The notes below the pieces were generated by a model. It was given only the letters and a program-made list of their open reading frames with translations. It was not told the DNA's origin and ran no database searches. DNA of 64,000 bases. Source: Diplodia intermedia. Taxonomy: Eukaryota; Ascomycota; Dothideomycetes; Botryosphaeriales; Botryosphaeriaceae. How positions within the stretch are numbered: the stretch's first letter is position 1; each line of letters opens with the position of its first letter. Position numbers and translations under genes: made by a program. This document shows, piece after piece, positions 52,347 through 62,649 of this stretch. The DNA is taken from contig JAKEKT010000039.1 of the NCBI GenBank assembly GCA_021495925.1, positions 62,001-126,000 on the forward strand. The letters are read 5' to 3'.

Positions 52347-52894
52347 AGGGTGAGACCGACCCGAGGGCCCCCGTCATGGCCTACCTGCGCTCGCATAACG
52401 GCTTGAGACTAGCTCTAGACGATGGAAACGGCCAGTGACCGCTGCGCCAACCGCTACTGCCATATCAGATCAGGCTGTGACGGGGCGGCGGTCTTCTGTG
52501 CTGAATGACTGCCAAACAAAGCAGGCTTAGGAGCCGAACTACGGACTTCGCTGGCAAGTCATTACCAAAAGCACTGCATCACGGCCTTGGCAGCTGGGAC
52601 GGTTGCTGCCAGTCGTATGTCGCTGCCTAAATCTGCGCTTTCCATGGCCGCGACTTCTCTTCTGCCCAACAAGATCTTCTTCTCGGACACTTCGCTCAAT
52701 CTCAATCTTGCCGCTCTCCTCTCAGTGCATCTGCTTCTACCCACTGTTCGTCGTCATCCCCCCAGCAGCTTTCAAACTTGTTCGTAGCTTTGGCAACGCG
52801 ATCTGCGATGGATCAAGCATCCCCTGACGAGTAGTATGAGCTTCCGTCCCGCGTGGAACTTTGCAGGCTGACATTTCATTGTAGCGCCAAGTTG

Positions 52895-53281
52895 ATGTTA
52901 TGTCTCGACTCCGACAGCGTTACTGCGGCTCTGAAGCAGCAGATTGCGTCCGGGCCTCGGGGCCACCAGTTTCGTGTCCTGAAGTCCAAGAAAAAGAACC
53001 AATATGTCAATCACCTACTCAGACGGCTTCGTACCGAGCGACAACACTCTGTTGCACACAGGCCGCCGGCCGCTAAGTCGCCCGGCGATGTCGACAAGCA
53101 ACACTCTGTTGCACATAAGCAGCCAGCTGCTATGTCGCCCGGCGATGTCGACAACCAACACTCTGTTGCACACAAGCCGCCAACCGCTATATCGCCCGGC
53201 GATGTCAACAACCAACACTCTGTTGCACACAGCCCGTCGGCCGCTATGTCGCCCGGCGCAACTAGGGACCCGGCTACTTAG
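52895..53281 (+). CDS. Doubtful gene: open frame ending in 19-residue tandem repeats
   Basis: An ATG at 52895 opens 128 codons. The first ~50 residues are basic (VLKSKKKNQYVNHLLRRLR), then a 19-residue unit QHSVAHxPxAAxSPGDVDN repeats nearly four times before the stop. Because the DNA unit is 57 bp, a multiple of three, other frames also stay open, so the open frame alone is weak evidence. A possible splice acceptor (CATTGTAG) just upstream would allow an upstream exon. No family is recognised. Confidence 0.25.
   Translation: MLCLDSDSVTAALKQQIASGPRGHQFRVLKSKKKNQYVNHLLRRLRTERQHSVAHRPPAAKSPGDVDKQHSVAHKQPAAMSPGDVDNQHSVAHKPPTAISPGDVNNQHSVAHSPSAAMSPGATRDPAT
53042..53260. repeat. 57-bp minisatellite, about 3.8 copies
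   Basis: Units begin at 53042, 53099, 53156 and 53213 with CAACACTCTGTTGCACA, exactly 57 bp apart, and diverge by a few substitutions without indels. The unit contains the GC-rich string TCGCCCGGCGATGTC. Confidence 0.95.
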
Positions 53282-53707
53282 TCCCCAGGGACCTTGACGG
53301 AGTCATTCGGAGACCACGCTTTGAATTGGGTATGTTGAGCCAAAGCGAATATCATGACGTAACGATCTAACACGTACAGCGTACACACCATGTCTGGGAT
53401 CATCCCTCCCCTTTTGTCGGGCAAAAAAAAAGATGTCCACCCCACCTTTCTTCCCCGCCTTAGTCGGGCACTCCATGGTGATCGGGCTCGGCGCCGCCTT
53501 TTAGCACGACTAGTATATTTTCTTGTTGTTATTGTTGTTGTTTTTTCTTGTTCGTTTGGGGGTTTTCCCGGGAGAGAGAGGTACAGGTAAAGCTGACTGA
53601 CAGTTGGGGGGGAGGTCGAGCGTTCCTGCATAAATACATTAGGTTTGTCCCATATCACTTCTACAATCCCGTACCACGCCAATAAAGGAAAATCTAGCTT
53701 TCCTCCA

Positions 53708-56041
53708 TCACAGCTTCACACCACCCCCCTGTATCCTTTCATAATCCTTCTTCCCCAGCCTCTCGTACCGCCCATCTCTGAGCCAATACATACGGTCCCC
53801 CGCGGCCTCCACGACCTCGGGATCGATGCCGTCCCTCTGCAACAGGTGCTTCTGCGGCTTGTTCGTGCCCGTCACGGCCAGCGCCGACGTCCTGACGCGG
53901 ACGAACAGCGGCACCGCATACCTGGGCAGCACCCTGGCAGCGGCCTCGGCCAACCGCGACAACAGCCTCGCGGTCCTTTCTTCCTCATCACCACCACCAC
54001 CACCACCGTTGTTCCCCAACACCACCGCCGCGCACCCCGCCCGGCCCTCCTGGCCCGGCACCAGCACGCCATACACGACGAGCTCGCGCAGCACATCGTC
54101 ATCGTCGCCGTCGTCATGGCACGCATCGCCCAGCAGCGCCGCAACCTCAGCCGTGCTCACGTTCTCGCCCTTCCAGCGAAACGTGTCTCCCAGGCGATCG
54201 ACAAAATACCAGCAACGAGTGTCATCATCGCGCCTCAACACATCACCAGTCGCGAACCACGCGTCGCCGGGCTCAAAGACGCCCCGGAGCACCTTGTCGC
54301 GCGAGGCGCGCTCGTCGCCAAAATACCCCTGGAAGCGGCGACAGACGTCGTCCGGGTCGAGCCTGAACAGCAGCTCGCCGGGGGCGCCGGGGGGCACGCG
54401 GGCGCAACGGCCACTCACATCATCGCGCAGGGCGGCGCCGGTGCGCGGGTCGACGGCGACGCAGGCGGCGAAGCGCGACCACAGCAGCGCGTCCGACAGC
54501 CAGCCGTTGCGGCCGACGGCGCCGGCGGCGAAGCCGTCGTTGCCGCCCCTGCCGCCGCCCCCCCCTCGCGACTTGTTCCACATGCCGCCCGGCCCCTCGG
54601 TCGCGGCGTAGAACTCGGCCACGGTGCCGAAGCCGAAGCGCGAAGTCACCCGCCGCCACGCGTCGGGCCGCAGCCCGTTGCCGAAGATGGTGTGCACGCG
54701 GTGCGTCGTGTCGAGGATGGGGTCCGGCGGGGTCGAGAGGAGGTAGCGCAGCGTTTCGCCGACGTATTGGAGGTGCGTGGCGCGCGTGGCGTGCAGTTCG
54801 GGGAGCAGGCGGCGCGCGGAGAAGCGGCGGCCGAGGGCGAGGGTGGTGCCCGGGGCGAAGAGGGAGGCGAGGAGGGCGAGGAGGGAGGCCGAGGTGTGGT
54901 AGAGGGGCATGCACTGTTGGGGGGAGGAAGGGAGGTCAGTCTCGAGGGCTGTGAGGAAGTGTGCTTGCTGCTACTGACCGTGTATAGCACATCACCCTTC
55001 TTCAGCGGCAGCCACCTGGCCACAAACGTCGCCGCCGCCCGCATCTTGGCCCAGCTCACCACCGCCGGCTTGGGCAAGCCCGTCGTGCCGCTCGTGTAGA
55101 TCAAAATGCCCATATCATGCAGCTTCCCTCCGCAACCACCACCACCATCCACCCCAAACGTCACCTTTTCCTCTTCCTCTCCCTCCTCCCTCTCCACCAC
55201 CTCCTCCAACGCCCTTCCAAACCTCACCACCGCCACACTCTCGCTCTCCCCCAAACCCCCCCTCAACGCCGCCACCACCTCCCCGCCCTCCGCATACTTG
55301 CCGCCCTCGCCATCGTCCTCGACCAGCACCACGCGCGCCGTCGACACGGCGATGCAGTGCAGCAGCGCCGCGCCGCGCAGGTGGCAGTTGATGAAGGCCG
55401 GCGTCGCGCCCAGCGCCCACACGGCGAACCAGGCCGTGACGAAGCGCGCGCCGTTGGCCATGTCGAGCGCGACGACGTCGCCGCGGCGGACGCGGTGGCG
55501 GCGGCGCAGGTGCGCGGCGTGGCGGAGCGCGGCGCCGTGGATCGAGGCGTAGGTGTGGGGCGTGAGTGTTATCTTGGAGGCTTGTGTTGTTGTTGTTGTT
55601 GTGTCGGCGGCGGCGGCGGAGGCATCATCGCTTTTGGTCTTGTGCTGATGTCGTTGTTGTCGTTGTTGCGGGGGATCGGCGTTGTGCTTGTCGTCGTCGT
55701 CGTGGCTCGGTATCAGCAGGAATACGTCGTCGGCGGTCGCGCGAGAGAGGGCGAGCGCTTCGAGTTCGTGGAAGGGCGAGAGCTTCCCGCGCCGCTCGGC
55801 GCTGATGGCCGCGTAGCCGGCGTGCCCGTATGCGCTCAGGAGCGAGATGTCGTAGCCCAGCCCGAGGCGGGCGTCTAGGTAGGCGGTGGCGGCGAGCGTG
55901 CCCGCGGCGGCGGCGGCTACGGGGAGGAGGGGGACTGTTGTTTTGCGAAGGACGGGTGGATGTTAGGGTTTTGGTGGTGTGATGGGGGGGTGGGGTAGGA
56001 TTTGGTGGAATTGGGGATTGGGGGGAGGACGGACGTGGCAT
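53708..56041 (-). CDS. Very-long-chain acyl-CoA synthetase / fatty acid transporter (FAT1/FATP type)
   Basis: Model on the minus strand: 56041-56035, 55934-54979 and 54913-53708, 722 residues. The second junction is secure: VLYT-CMPLYHTSA spans it. The AMP-binding P-loop is GILIYTSGTTGLPKPAV, the FATP motif is FGFGTVAEFYAATEG, and the adenylate and hinge strings are WYFVDRLGDTFRWKGENVSTAEV. These enzymes activate (very) long-chain fatty acids at peroxisome, ER or plasma membrane. The second exon has no in-frame ATG before an upstream stop. A 7-base first exon (ATGCCAC), a 100-nt intron with a CTAAC branch site and a CAACAG acceptor gives MPLPLLPVAAAAAG, a fitting hydrophobic start, but it is a prediction. 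His/Asp-, Gln- and Gly-rich insertions are unusual. Confidence 0.88.
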
Positions 56042-57388
56042 GCTTTGAGGTGCTGAATATTACAATATCGGTATATGATTGCTGAGAACTGGCGCGCGCG
56101 CGCGGAGTATATGTCGCGCGGTGGTGAAGGGATTGAGGTTGGGACGTGTTGGGCAAAGATTATATTGCTAGTATCATAATTGGACGTATGGGAAGTATAA
56201 GCAGCAGTCGCGGTGCAGGTGGCAAGTCATGGTACAGAAGAGAAATTATAAAATAGGCAGCCGGCCGTAAATGTAGTTGGGGAAAGGTCAGAGTCCGGAG
56301 GCGAGAATGAATGAAAGAGTGAGGAGCAATCAGCTGGCGCGGATGCTGGGAGGACAGGGGTCCATTGGGGCAAAACAAGCGAGAGCAAGACGAAATCTCA
56401 GAGGACGACTTGTGCTCTGTTGGGCAGATGTTTGGACAGGGCGGAGAATGGGGGGAGGAGGTGGTCCCAAGAAGCGAGAAGTGGAGAGGGTGTGCGACTC
56501 GCAGCAGAAGAGGACGCGGCGGACGAGCTCTGTCTGGTGCCTTGAGCCGAGGCTGCTTCGCTTACCCCTGTCGCCCAAGCTGCCGGCCGGCCTTGACAGT
56601 TGGCTGCTGCTCGCCCTAAGCCCTACCGGAGCGAAATTTGGGCTGGCTGCACTCCGATCGGGATCCCTGGATATGCAATTGGCTGGCTCTCCATCCTCCT
56701 AGCGAAATCAAATGTGTACGAGAGATGCGCATGCCGTGCAAACGGACCCAGCGCCGGCAACCGTCTTCTTCCCGACTGGCTCTGTTCCACCAGGAGAGGG
56801 ACGGACACGGCTCGTCGGCCGGATCAATCGGCCGGCCGGCAGAGTAGGCCGGAAGGCAGAGCATGGTTCGGCAAGTGATGCTGTGTAGATGGATGGGTCC
56901 GATGTCTGGGTGCGGCTCGAGCGGTACACCATCCCAAGGAACGTGTCTGCTTTGTTGTCGTCAATAGCTTGCGCTTCGGGATTGACCCTATCTATTCTTT
57001 ATTATTATACCACTCAAGCTGTCGCCCATTGCGTCGCAGGAACCGAATGTGGATGTCTGCGCCAGTGCTGCTTTTTTCCCTGCTCCCCATCAGTCTCTCA
57101 GGCGTTGCGGCCAAGCCCGGTAGTCTCGTGCTGGTGAAACGAGTCGTGTCCGGACAAGCTCATGCAGCCCGCAAGCAATCAGACTTACAATCCGAAACGT
57201 GTAGTCATCATGCCTGATTCGAATACTCAGGCCCCGTCCGTTCGGCAGTTCAACCCCGCATTTCTCGTTCTGGAAATTGTCCGAGATGGAGCACTACCAT
57301 CAGCCGCGCAGGCCCTCATCTCCGCCCCGAACATTAAACCCATCAACTATACCAATGCTTTTTTTCGTTATCATGCTTCGCTCCATTC
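56042..57388. other. Intergenic region downstream of the DHA1 transporter
   Basis: About 1.35 kb between the acyl-CoA synthetase start and the transporter stop. No gene is supported on either strand. A short GC-alternating run (about 56094-56103) lies in the promoter side of the synthetase gene. Confidence 0.5.
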
Positions 57389-59198
57389 TCAGTTCTTCAT
57401 GATTTCGCTGGCAAATTTGCTCCTCCTGCGGATGCGTGGGCCGTAAAAGACAAGGACCCAAGGCACAATCGTGAGCACGGCGCCGATGCCGCCGAGCAAG
57501 CTGGATGCGCCGCCGTACGTCAGCTTGCGATACATCTGGGTGGTGATGAGCGGGAACGCGCCGCCCAGCATGTTGCGGCAGAACGACTGTGCGGCAAGCG
57601 CGGAGCTCGCATAGCGGTGGTAGACGTCGGCAAGGTAGTTGAAAGTGGCAAGGTCTGCAAGCATAGTTAGTGCGGAAGCCAACGGGGTAGTATCAGATGC
57701 TGTCATACAGATAGAGAAGATGCCAACCGTGGCTAGGCCGATGGCAATGGTTGGGACTATCCAGTGGATGGAGCTTGCTGACGTCCAGCCGAACATGAAA
57801 AGGCCGATGGGCATGAGCGCGCTCTCGATGCAAGCAAAGTAAAGGCGGCCTTCGGGGTTGTCGACAAGCTTTCCTTTGCGGCGAGCCCAGTCTTCTTGGA
57901 AGACGCTGAGCAGGACGGCAAAGATGGCGAAAAGGACCATCACTGCAAAGATGGAATTGGCTTGGCCGAGGGACATGTTGTGTCGGGTCTCGAACACGAG
58001 AGGAATGGCGCCAAGGGTGAGGTAGAGGATAGCCCAGCTGAATGAGACCCAGAGCGAGAAGAAGAATACGACCGGCTCTGTGAGCAGGAGATGGAACGGC
58101 CGGTACAGCGAGATGGTGATCATAGTCATGAGATCGGCCCGTTCCTCATCTGACTTGACTTTCCATCTGATCCGTTGGGACACCTTTTTCTGCGCATCCG
58201 ACTCGGAAGGCATATCGAAGTTGAAGTAGCCTGCTTCTTCCCGAGCTTCGTACCACTTGTTCAGTGTTTGCGCCTTGCGGCTCAGCAAAACGCTTCCACG
58301 GGTCTCCTTGAAGCAAATGCATATGACAACCATCATCACGGCGTCGACGATTGTCTGGATGTAGAAGATCCATCGCCAGTTTATGTATTCCGCAATCCAG
58401 CCGCATGTTAGAGGTCCGAGTCCTGTGCCGAGCAATGCGGCGCCGGAGAACATGGCCATGGGAGTGTTGCGATCTGCGGCATGATAGATGTCACTGACGA
58501 CACCGCCGACCATGGTGGAGAAGGTGCTTCCGCCTAAGCCATGTTAGCATGGTTTTCCAGTATCCCGAGCACGTTGATATGAGGATGGCCGTGTAATCGA
58601 GGACCGACGTACCTATACCTGCAAAGAACCGGGAGATGAGCATTCCGCCATAACGTCGAGTGACGGCACAGCATAGCTGGCAGATGACGAAGAGAATACC
58701 GCAGGCCAAGAAGACTGGTTTCCGGCCGTTGATCTCCGAGAAAGGCGCCAGGGCCATGGGGGCGACGGCAAAGCCGCAGGTGAAGATGGTGATGCCGACG
58801 AGACAAGCAACTCGGCTCACATGCCACTCTTCCGACATCTGGCCTACGCCGGGGCTGTAGGAGCCTGCCGTAAAGGCCGTCATGGCGGTGGCGATGCATG
58901 ATAACCAGAGGATGATGGACTTGCGTTTAGGCGACCAGTCAAAGGGGTTCCCATACTTCTTGAGGTCCGGACATTCCGGCGGGGGCGCAGCGCCGGCGTG
59001 GGGAGGCTGAAGACTTGAAGGGTGGGGCAGGTCGGTCTCGAAGGTGAGGTAGTGCCACACAATGGGGGATTCTGAGGTGCCGTCCAAGGTGCTCCTTCTG
59101 GACGTCTTGTCCTTCTCGGCCTCCGTTATTTCCGCGGCATTTCCGAGATCGAGGACGGAGGATGACGAACGAGGCAACTCGATCTCGGGGCTCGCCAT
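57389..59198 (-). CDS. MFS transporter, DHA1 type (12 helices)
   Basis: Two exons on the minus strand, 59198-58613 and 58533-57389, give 576 residues. A 95-residue hydrophilic N-terminus ends in NPFDWSPKRKSIILWLSC, the usual entry to helix 1 of fungal DHA1 exporters, and WHVSRVACLVGITIFTCGFAVAPMALAPFSEINGRKPVF carries motif A. The intron (79 nt, GTACGT donor, GCTAAC branch) falls inside RFFAGIG-GSTFSTMVGGVVSDIY. Motif C is GAALLGTGLGPLTCGWIAEYINWRWIFYIQ. The protein ends without extra domains. Such carriers export drugs, polyamines or secondary metabolites; no cluster is nearby, so the substrate is unknown. Confidence 0.92.
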
Positions 59199-60812
59199 GA
59201 TTGCGGGGGAAACACCGCTGGCCGAGGGTCCTCAACAACGTACGCGGGAGGCGGGAGAGAAAAGCTGGAGAAGCAGAGGGGGAGGAGCCTGCGGGCAAGG
59301 AGACCCAGGATTAAAAGAAAATGGAGCCATCTGCGTAGGACGGAATGAGAAGAGACCCACCGGGCGGAGAAGTCACTGGTGCCGCAGCGGCAGCGGGCAA
59401 CGGGTAGCGGTCTGAAAACATGTGCTTATTCCCAGGCGTAGGGCGCGGCTGATCTGCTACTCCAACTGCCCCGATCGGCAACCGGTCGTCTGGGAGGACG
59501 CAAACGCCTGCCGAAATGGCGGTCCACCCTAGGCGCACCATGACGGCATCTCGGATGGCGTCCGCCTTAGTGATAAGAGGCACTCCAGACGGAGATGGAT
59601 CCGGCCGGGGTGAGGCCCAGGGCGTAGCAGGGGAATTCGGGACCCCGACCGTCCTGCATCCCTTGGTCAGATAAGATCCGTCTCCATCTCGCATGGGCGG
59701 AAGCACCCGCCGAATAGAGTGATGACTGCCATGGTGGCTCTTATTCCCGGCGGCGAAGCGAGAGCAAGCGCGGGGCATGGGCCAGCCCGCGCCGCAGCGC
59801 AAGCTCGCGCAACCTAATTCGACCGCAACACGTGGGCGGATACGTGAGATGCTGCGTATGGTTGAAGTCAAGTTAGACTTTGGCGTGTTCCGAAAGCGAC
59901 GAGACCGAGGAGCGAGCGCGTCGCGGCTCTGTGCTGCTGCTGCACAAGAGCATGGCCACATTGTAGAGTTGCTGTAGGCCTGCATCTCCGGCTACTACTG
60001 GGTGCTGGCGGCTCTTCATGGCGACGGGAACGCGCGGCGTCCACCGCGGAGAAGGACAGTCAGGTGCGAAACGCCTCGTCATCTGCACCGCGAGAACGCT
60101 GCATCGTCAGGAAGCGACAAAGGGCGTGCGGCAGCCTGCCTCGACAAAGGACACGCCTCCAACTTGGAGCTGGCTTCGGAAAAAGCGCTGGCGGTGATTG
60201 GCTGAGCTAAGCACTTGGCCTTGCGAGGAGAATTCGGGGGTTTGGGGCTGAGTATTTGGGGACGCGCCCGGGCGGCTAGCGTAGCTATATGACAAAGCCA
60301 GAGCCAGAGGCAAGGCTGTCCGACACCGCAGCGAGCGAGCCCAGGGCTCCCGGAATCGCAGCACGCGGCTCTTATCCGGCCGCTCATCCGCCCCAGCGCT
60401 CGCAGCATTTCGCAGCATCTTTGCGCGATGCTGATCCTGCCGCCTTGTCGATACCAAGACTTAGCTCACCAGCGGCGCAGCGCTGGGCGGAGGCGGTCGC
60501 CCGTCGCCACAATGCCATTGGCTTGCGCTGCGCCGGCAGAACGAAAGCATTCGAGCACGCAATCGCAGCCTTGCCGCATCCAGTAATGCTGAGGGCTGCA
60601 GATGGCATTATTCATCCGATTTTTCGCATCATTCCACCATTGAAGCTGTGCCCCGCCATCCTACAAATACCCCGCGCTTCAATCTCCGTCAGCCCAGTCC
60701 TCGCAACCCTCTCTGTGACCCAATTCCTCTCACCTCGTCCAAAGGTACCTCGTCCCGGCCCCGCATTGCCCCTCGACGCCCGCTGACGGAGCTGCTCCAT
60801 AGACCTATCATT
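59199..60812. other. Shared upstream region of the DHA1 transporter and peroxiredoxin genes
   Basis: About 1.6 kb between divergent starts. GC-rich, with open frames in many phases but no domain. A pyrimidine-rich leader precedes the peroxiredoxin ATG from about 60690. Confidence 0.5.
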
Positions 60813-61556
60813 ATGTCCACCGAACGCGCCGAGCCCCTCCGCCTGGGCAGCATCGCCCCCAACTTCAAGGCCGACACCACCGCTGGCCCCATTGACTTCC
60901 ACGAGTTCATTGGCGACAGCTGGGTCATCCTCTTCTCGCACCCCGAGGACTACACCCCCGTCTGCACCACCGAGCTCGGTGCCTTCGCCAAGCTCGAGCC
61001 CGAGTTCACCAAGCGCGGCGTCAAGCTGATTGGTCTCTCGGCCAACACCATCGAGAGCCATGGTGGCTGGATCGCCGACATCAACGAGGTCACCGGCAGC
61101 AACCTGACCTTCCCCATCATCGGCGACAAGGAGCGCAAGGTTGCCCTTGCCTACGACATGTAAGTGGCCGGCACGCCCCGGCACGACGGCGCAGGAGGCT
61201 GACGCGAGCACAGGCTCGACCACCAGGACGCGACCAACGTCGACTCCAAGGGCATTGCCTTCACCATCCGCTCCGTCTTCGTCATCGACCCCAAGAAGAC
61301 GATCCGCACCATCCTCTCCTACCCCGCCTCGACCGGCCGCAACACGGCCGAGGTGCTCCGCATCGTCGACTCGCTCCAGACGGGCGACAAGAACAAGATC
61401 ACCACCCCGATCAACTGGGTGCCCGGCGACGACGTCATCGTCCACCCGACGGTCAAGACGGAGGATGCGCAGAAGATCTACCCCAACCTGAAGATCGTCA
61501 AGCCGTACCTGAGGTTCACGCCGCTGCCCAAGGAGCAGACCAGCGCGAACGTGTAA
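60813..61556 (+). CDS. 1-Cys peroxiredoxin (Prx6/Prx1 type)
   Basis: Two exons, 60813-61159 and 61214-61556, give 229 residues. The enzyme reduces peroxides with one cysteine. The peroxidatic Cys51 sits in HPEDYTPVCTTELG, where Tyr replaces the common Phe. GVKLIGLSANTIESHGGWIADI and FPIIGDKERKVALAYDMLDHQDAT (across the intron) are family blocks, and IDPKKTIRTILSYPASTGRNTAEVLRIVDSLQ with the C-terminal VNWVPGDDVIVHP-like stretch mark the Prx6 branch. There is no presequence from the ATG at 60813, so it is likely cytosolic or nuclear. The 54-nt intron interrupts the Met codon at its second base. Confidence 0.95.
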
Positions 61557-62649
61557 GCGGAGGACTGCCCGCGGCCAGCGCGCGTGGCCGGCGCCGCGCG
61601 CGACGGGGCATAGGGCTGAGACAAAAGCGGTGAAATGTGTTCGATAGTCTAGACGAGCAGGCGGTGACGGGCGCTGCCCGCGGCGCCGCCAGATACCCAA
61701 CGAGATGAATGCAAGCAAGCAGTAGAAATGAGTACCTGCGTCTGCGTGATTGCCCGGTGCGCCGTGCGCGGCTGCGGTCTCAGGCGATCGCTGCGGTCTC
61801 ACGGCCTGAAGATGCGGGCTGTCAGTCGTTTGAGCTGCCAACGGCGGTGCAGCTCTGTGCAATGCGGCCACGCTGAGGAAAGCCGGCGGCGGTGTGACCC
61901 GTCGCCCGGCGGCCCCTCCGCGCAGCACTGGCTTTGTTGACGCGGCCAAGCATCGCTGCGGCGGCGGCGCTCCTTGCAGCAGCGGGGTCCTAGCGCGGCC
62001 GGGCTTGGCTTGCGATTTGCAGGGCCCAACCCCAAGAACGACGGCCGCGAACCTCCCGTGCGCCCCGTCTGTACTCTCCTTCGGCTCCCAGGCACAACTC
62101 ACCCCCCAAGACCGCAGTCTCTGCCCCCTCCAGCGTCCTCGCCCGCGCAGTACCACCGCCCTAGCGCTGCCCGCCCGCCCGCGCCCCCGCGCCCTGCCCG
62201 CAGCCCTCAGGTAAGGCGCCTCCTTGTGTTCCATGCAGCCCGCACCCAACCCCCCATGCTGCACCGATGCGGCCGCCAAAATTTCAACCAACACCGCGGG
62301 CCTGCAGCCCGCCGTCCATGCGCCCGCCAAATTTGTCTAAGACAGCCCTCGGCACCAGGCGCCAGTCACACAGCCGAGCCCTGCCCATGTCAAGCAAGCG
62401 GCCGCCGCGCTCCCGTTGACGCAAGATCACGCTGCTGCTGGCCGAGACCTCGTCCACCGCAGCTGCGATGACCTAACAGTGCGTTGAAACTGTCATGTAG
62501 CGTTTACACGCCCATACCGAGCGCCGGCGTGACCATGCCGCCCAAGTCGAGGGAGCGCGGCTCTCCCCTCCCCCTTCGCTGGATATCCCTATCTTCCTCC
62601 CCGCCAGCTACCAAGACCTGGTTTCTGACGGTCGATCACCGCGCTGACC
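61557..62649. other. Intergenic region upstream of the kelch gene
   Basis: About 1.1 kb, GC- then C-rich. A 572-codon open frame on the minus strand spans it and the peroxiredoxin gene, but this is a base-composition shadow. I see no gene. Confidence 0.5.

Larger units (their letters stand above)
51758..53707. other. Intergenic region with inverted-repeat element and minisatellite
   Basis: About 1.95 kb between convergent pyruvate kinase and acyl-CoA synthetase genes, AT-richer than the flanks in its first 600 bp. It holds a 203-bp nested inverted-repeat element and a 57-bp tandem repeat, both listed separately. No confident protein gene. Confidence 0.6.

Noticed and set aside
52420..52480. 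Possible tRNA D arm (TGGCGCAGCGG on the minus strand)
   Set aside because: No matching acceptor, anticodon stem or T arm could be found around it.
53042..53260. CRISPR-like array
   Set aside because: The 57-bp units are contiguous without unique spacers and lie in a eukaryotic genome, so this is a minisatellite.
53708..59198. Secondary-metabolite gene cluster suggested by the acyl-CoA synthetase plus MFS exporter
   Set aside because: No polyketide synthase, NRPS, terpene synthase or pathway regulator is nearby, and the neighbours are housekeeping genes.
60648..60812. In-frame 55-codon extension before the peroxiredoxin ATG that looks like a mitochondrial presequence
   Set aside because: The frame opens only at a GTG, not an ATG, so there is no ordinary start for the extension.
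60612..62330. 572-codon minus-strand open frame
   Set aside because: It lies opposite the peroxiredoxin exons and GC-rich flanks, has no domain, and is explained by biased codon use on the other strand.
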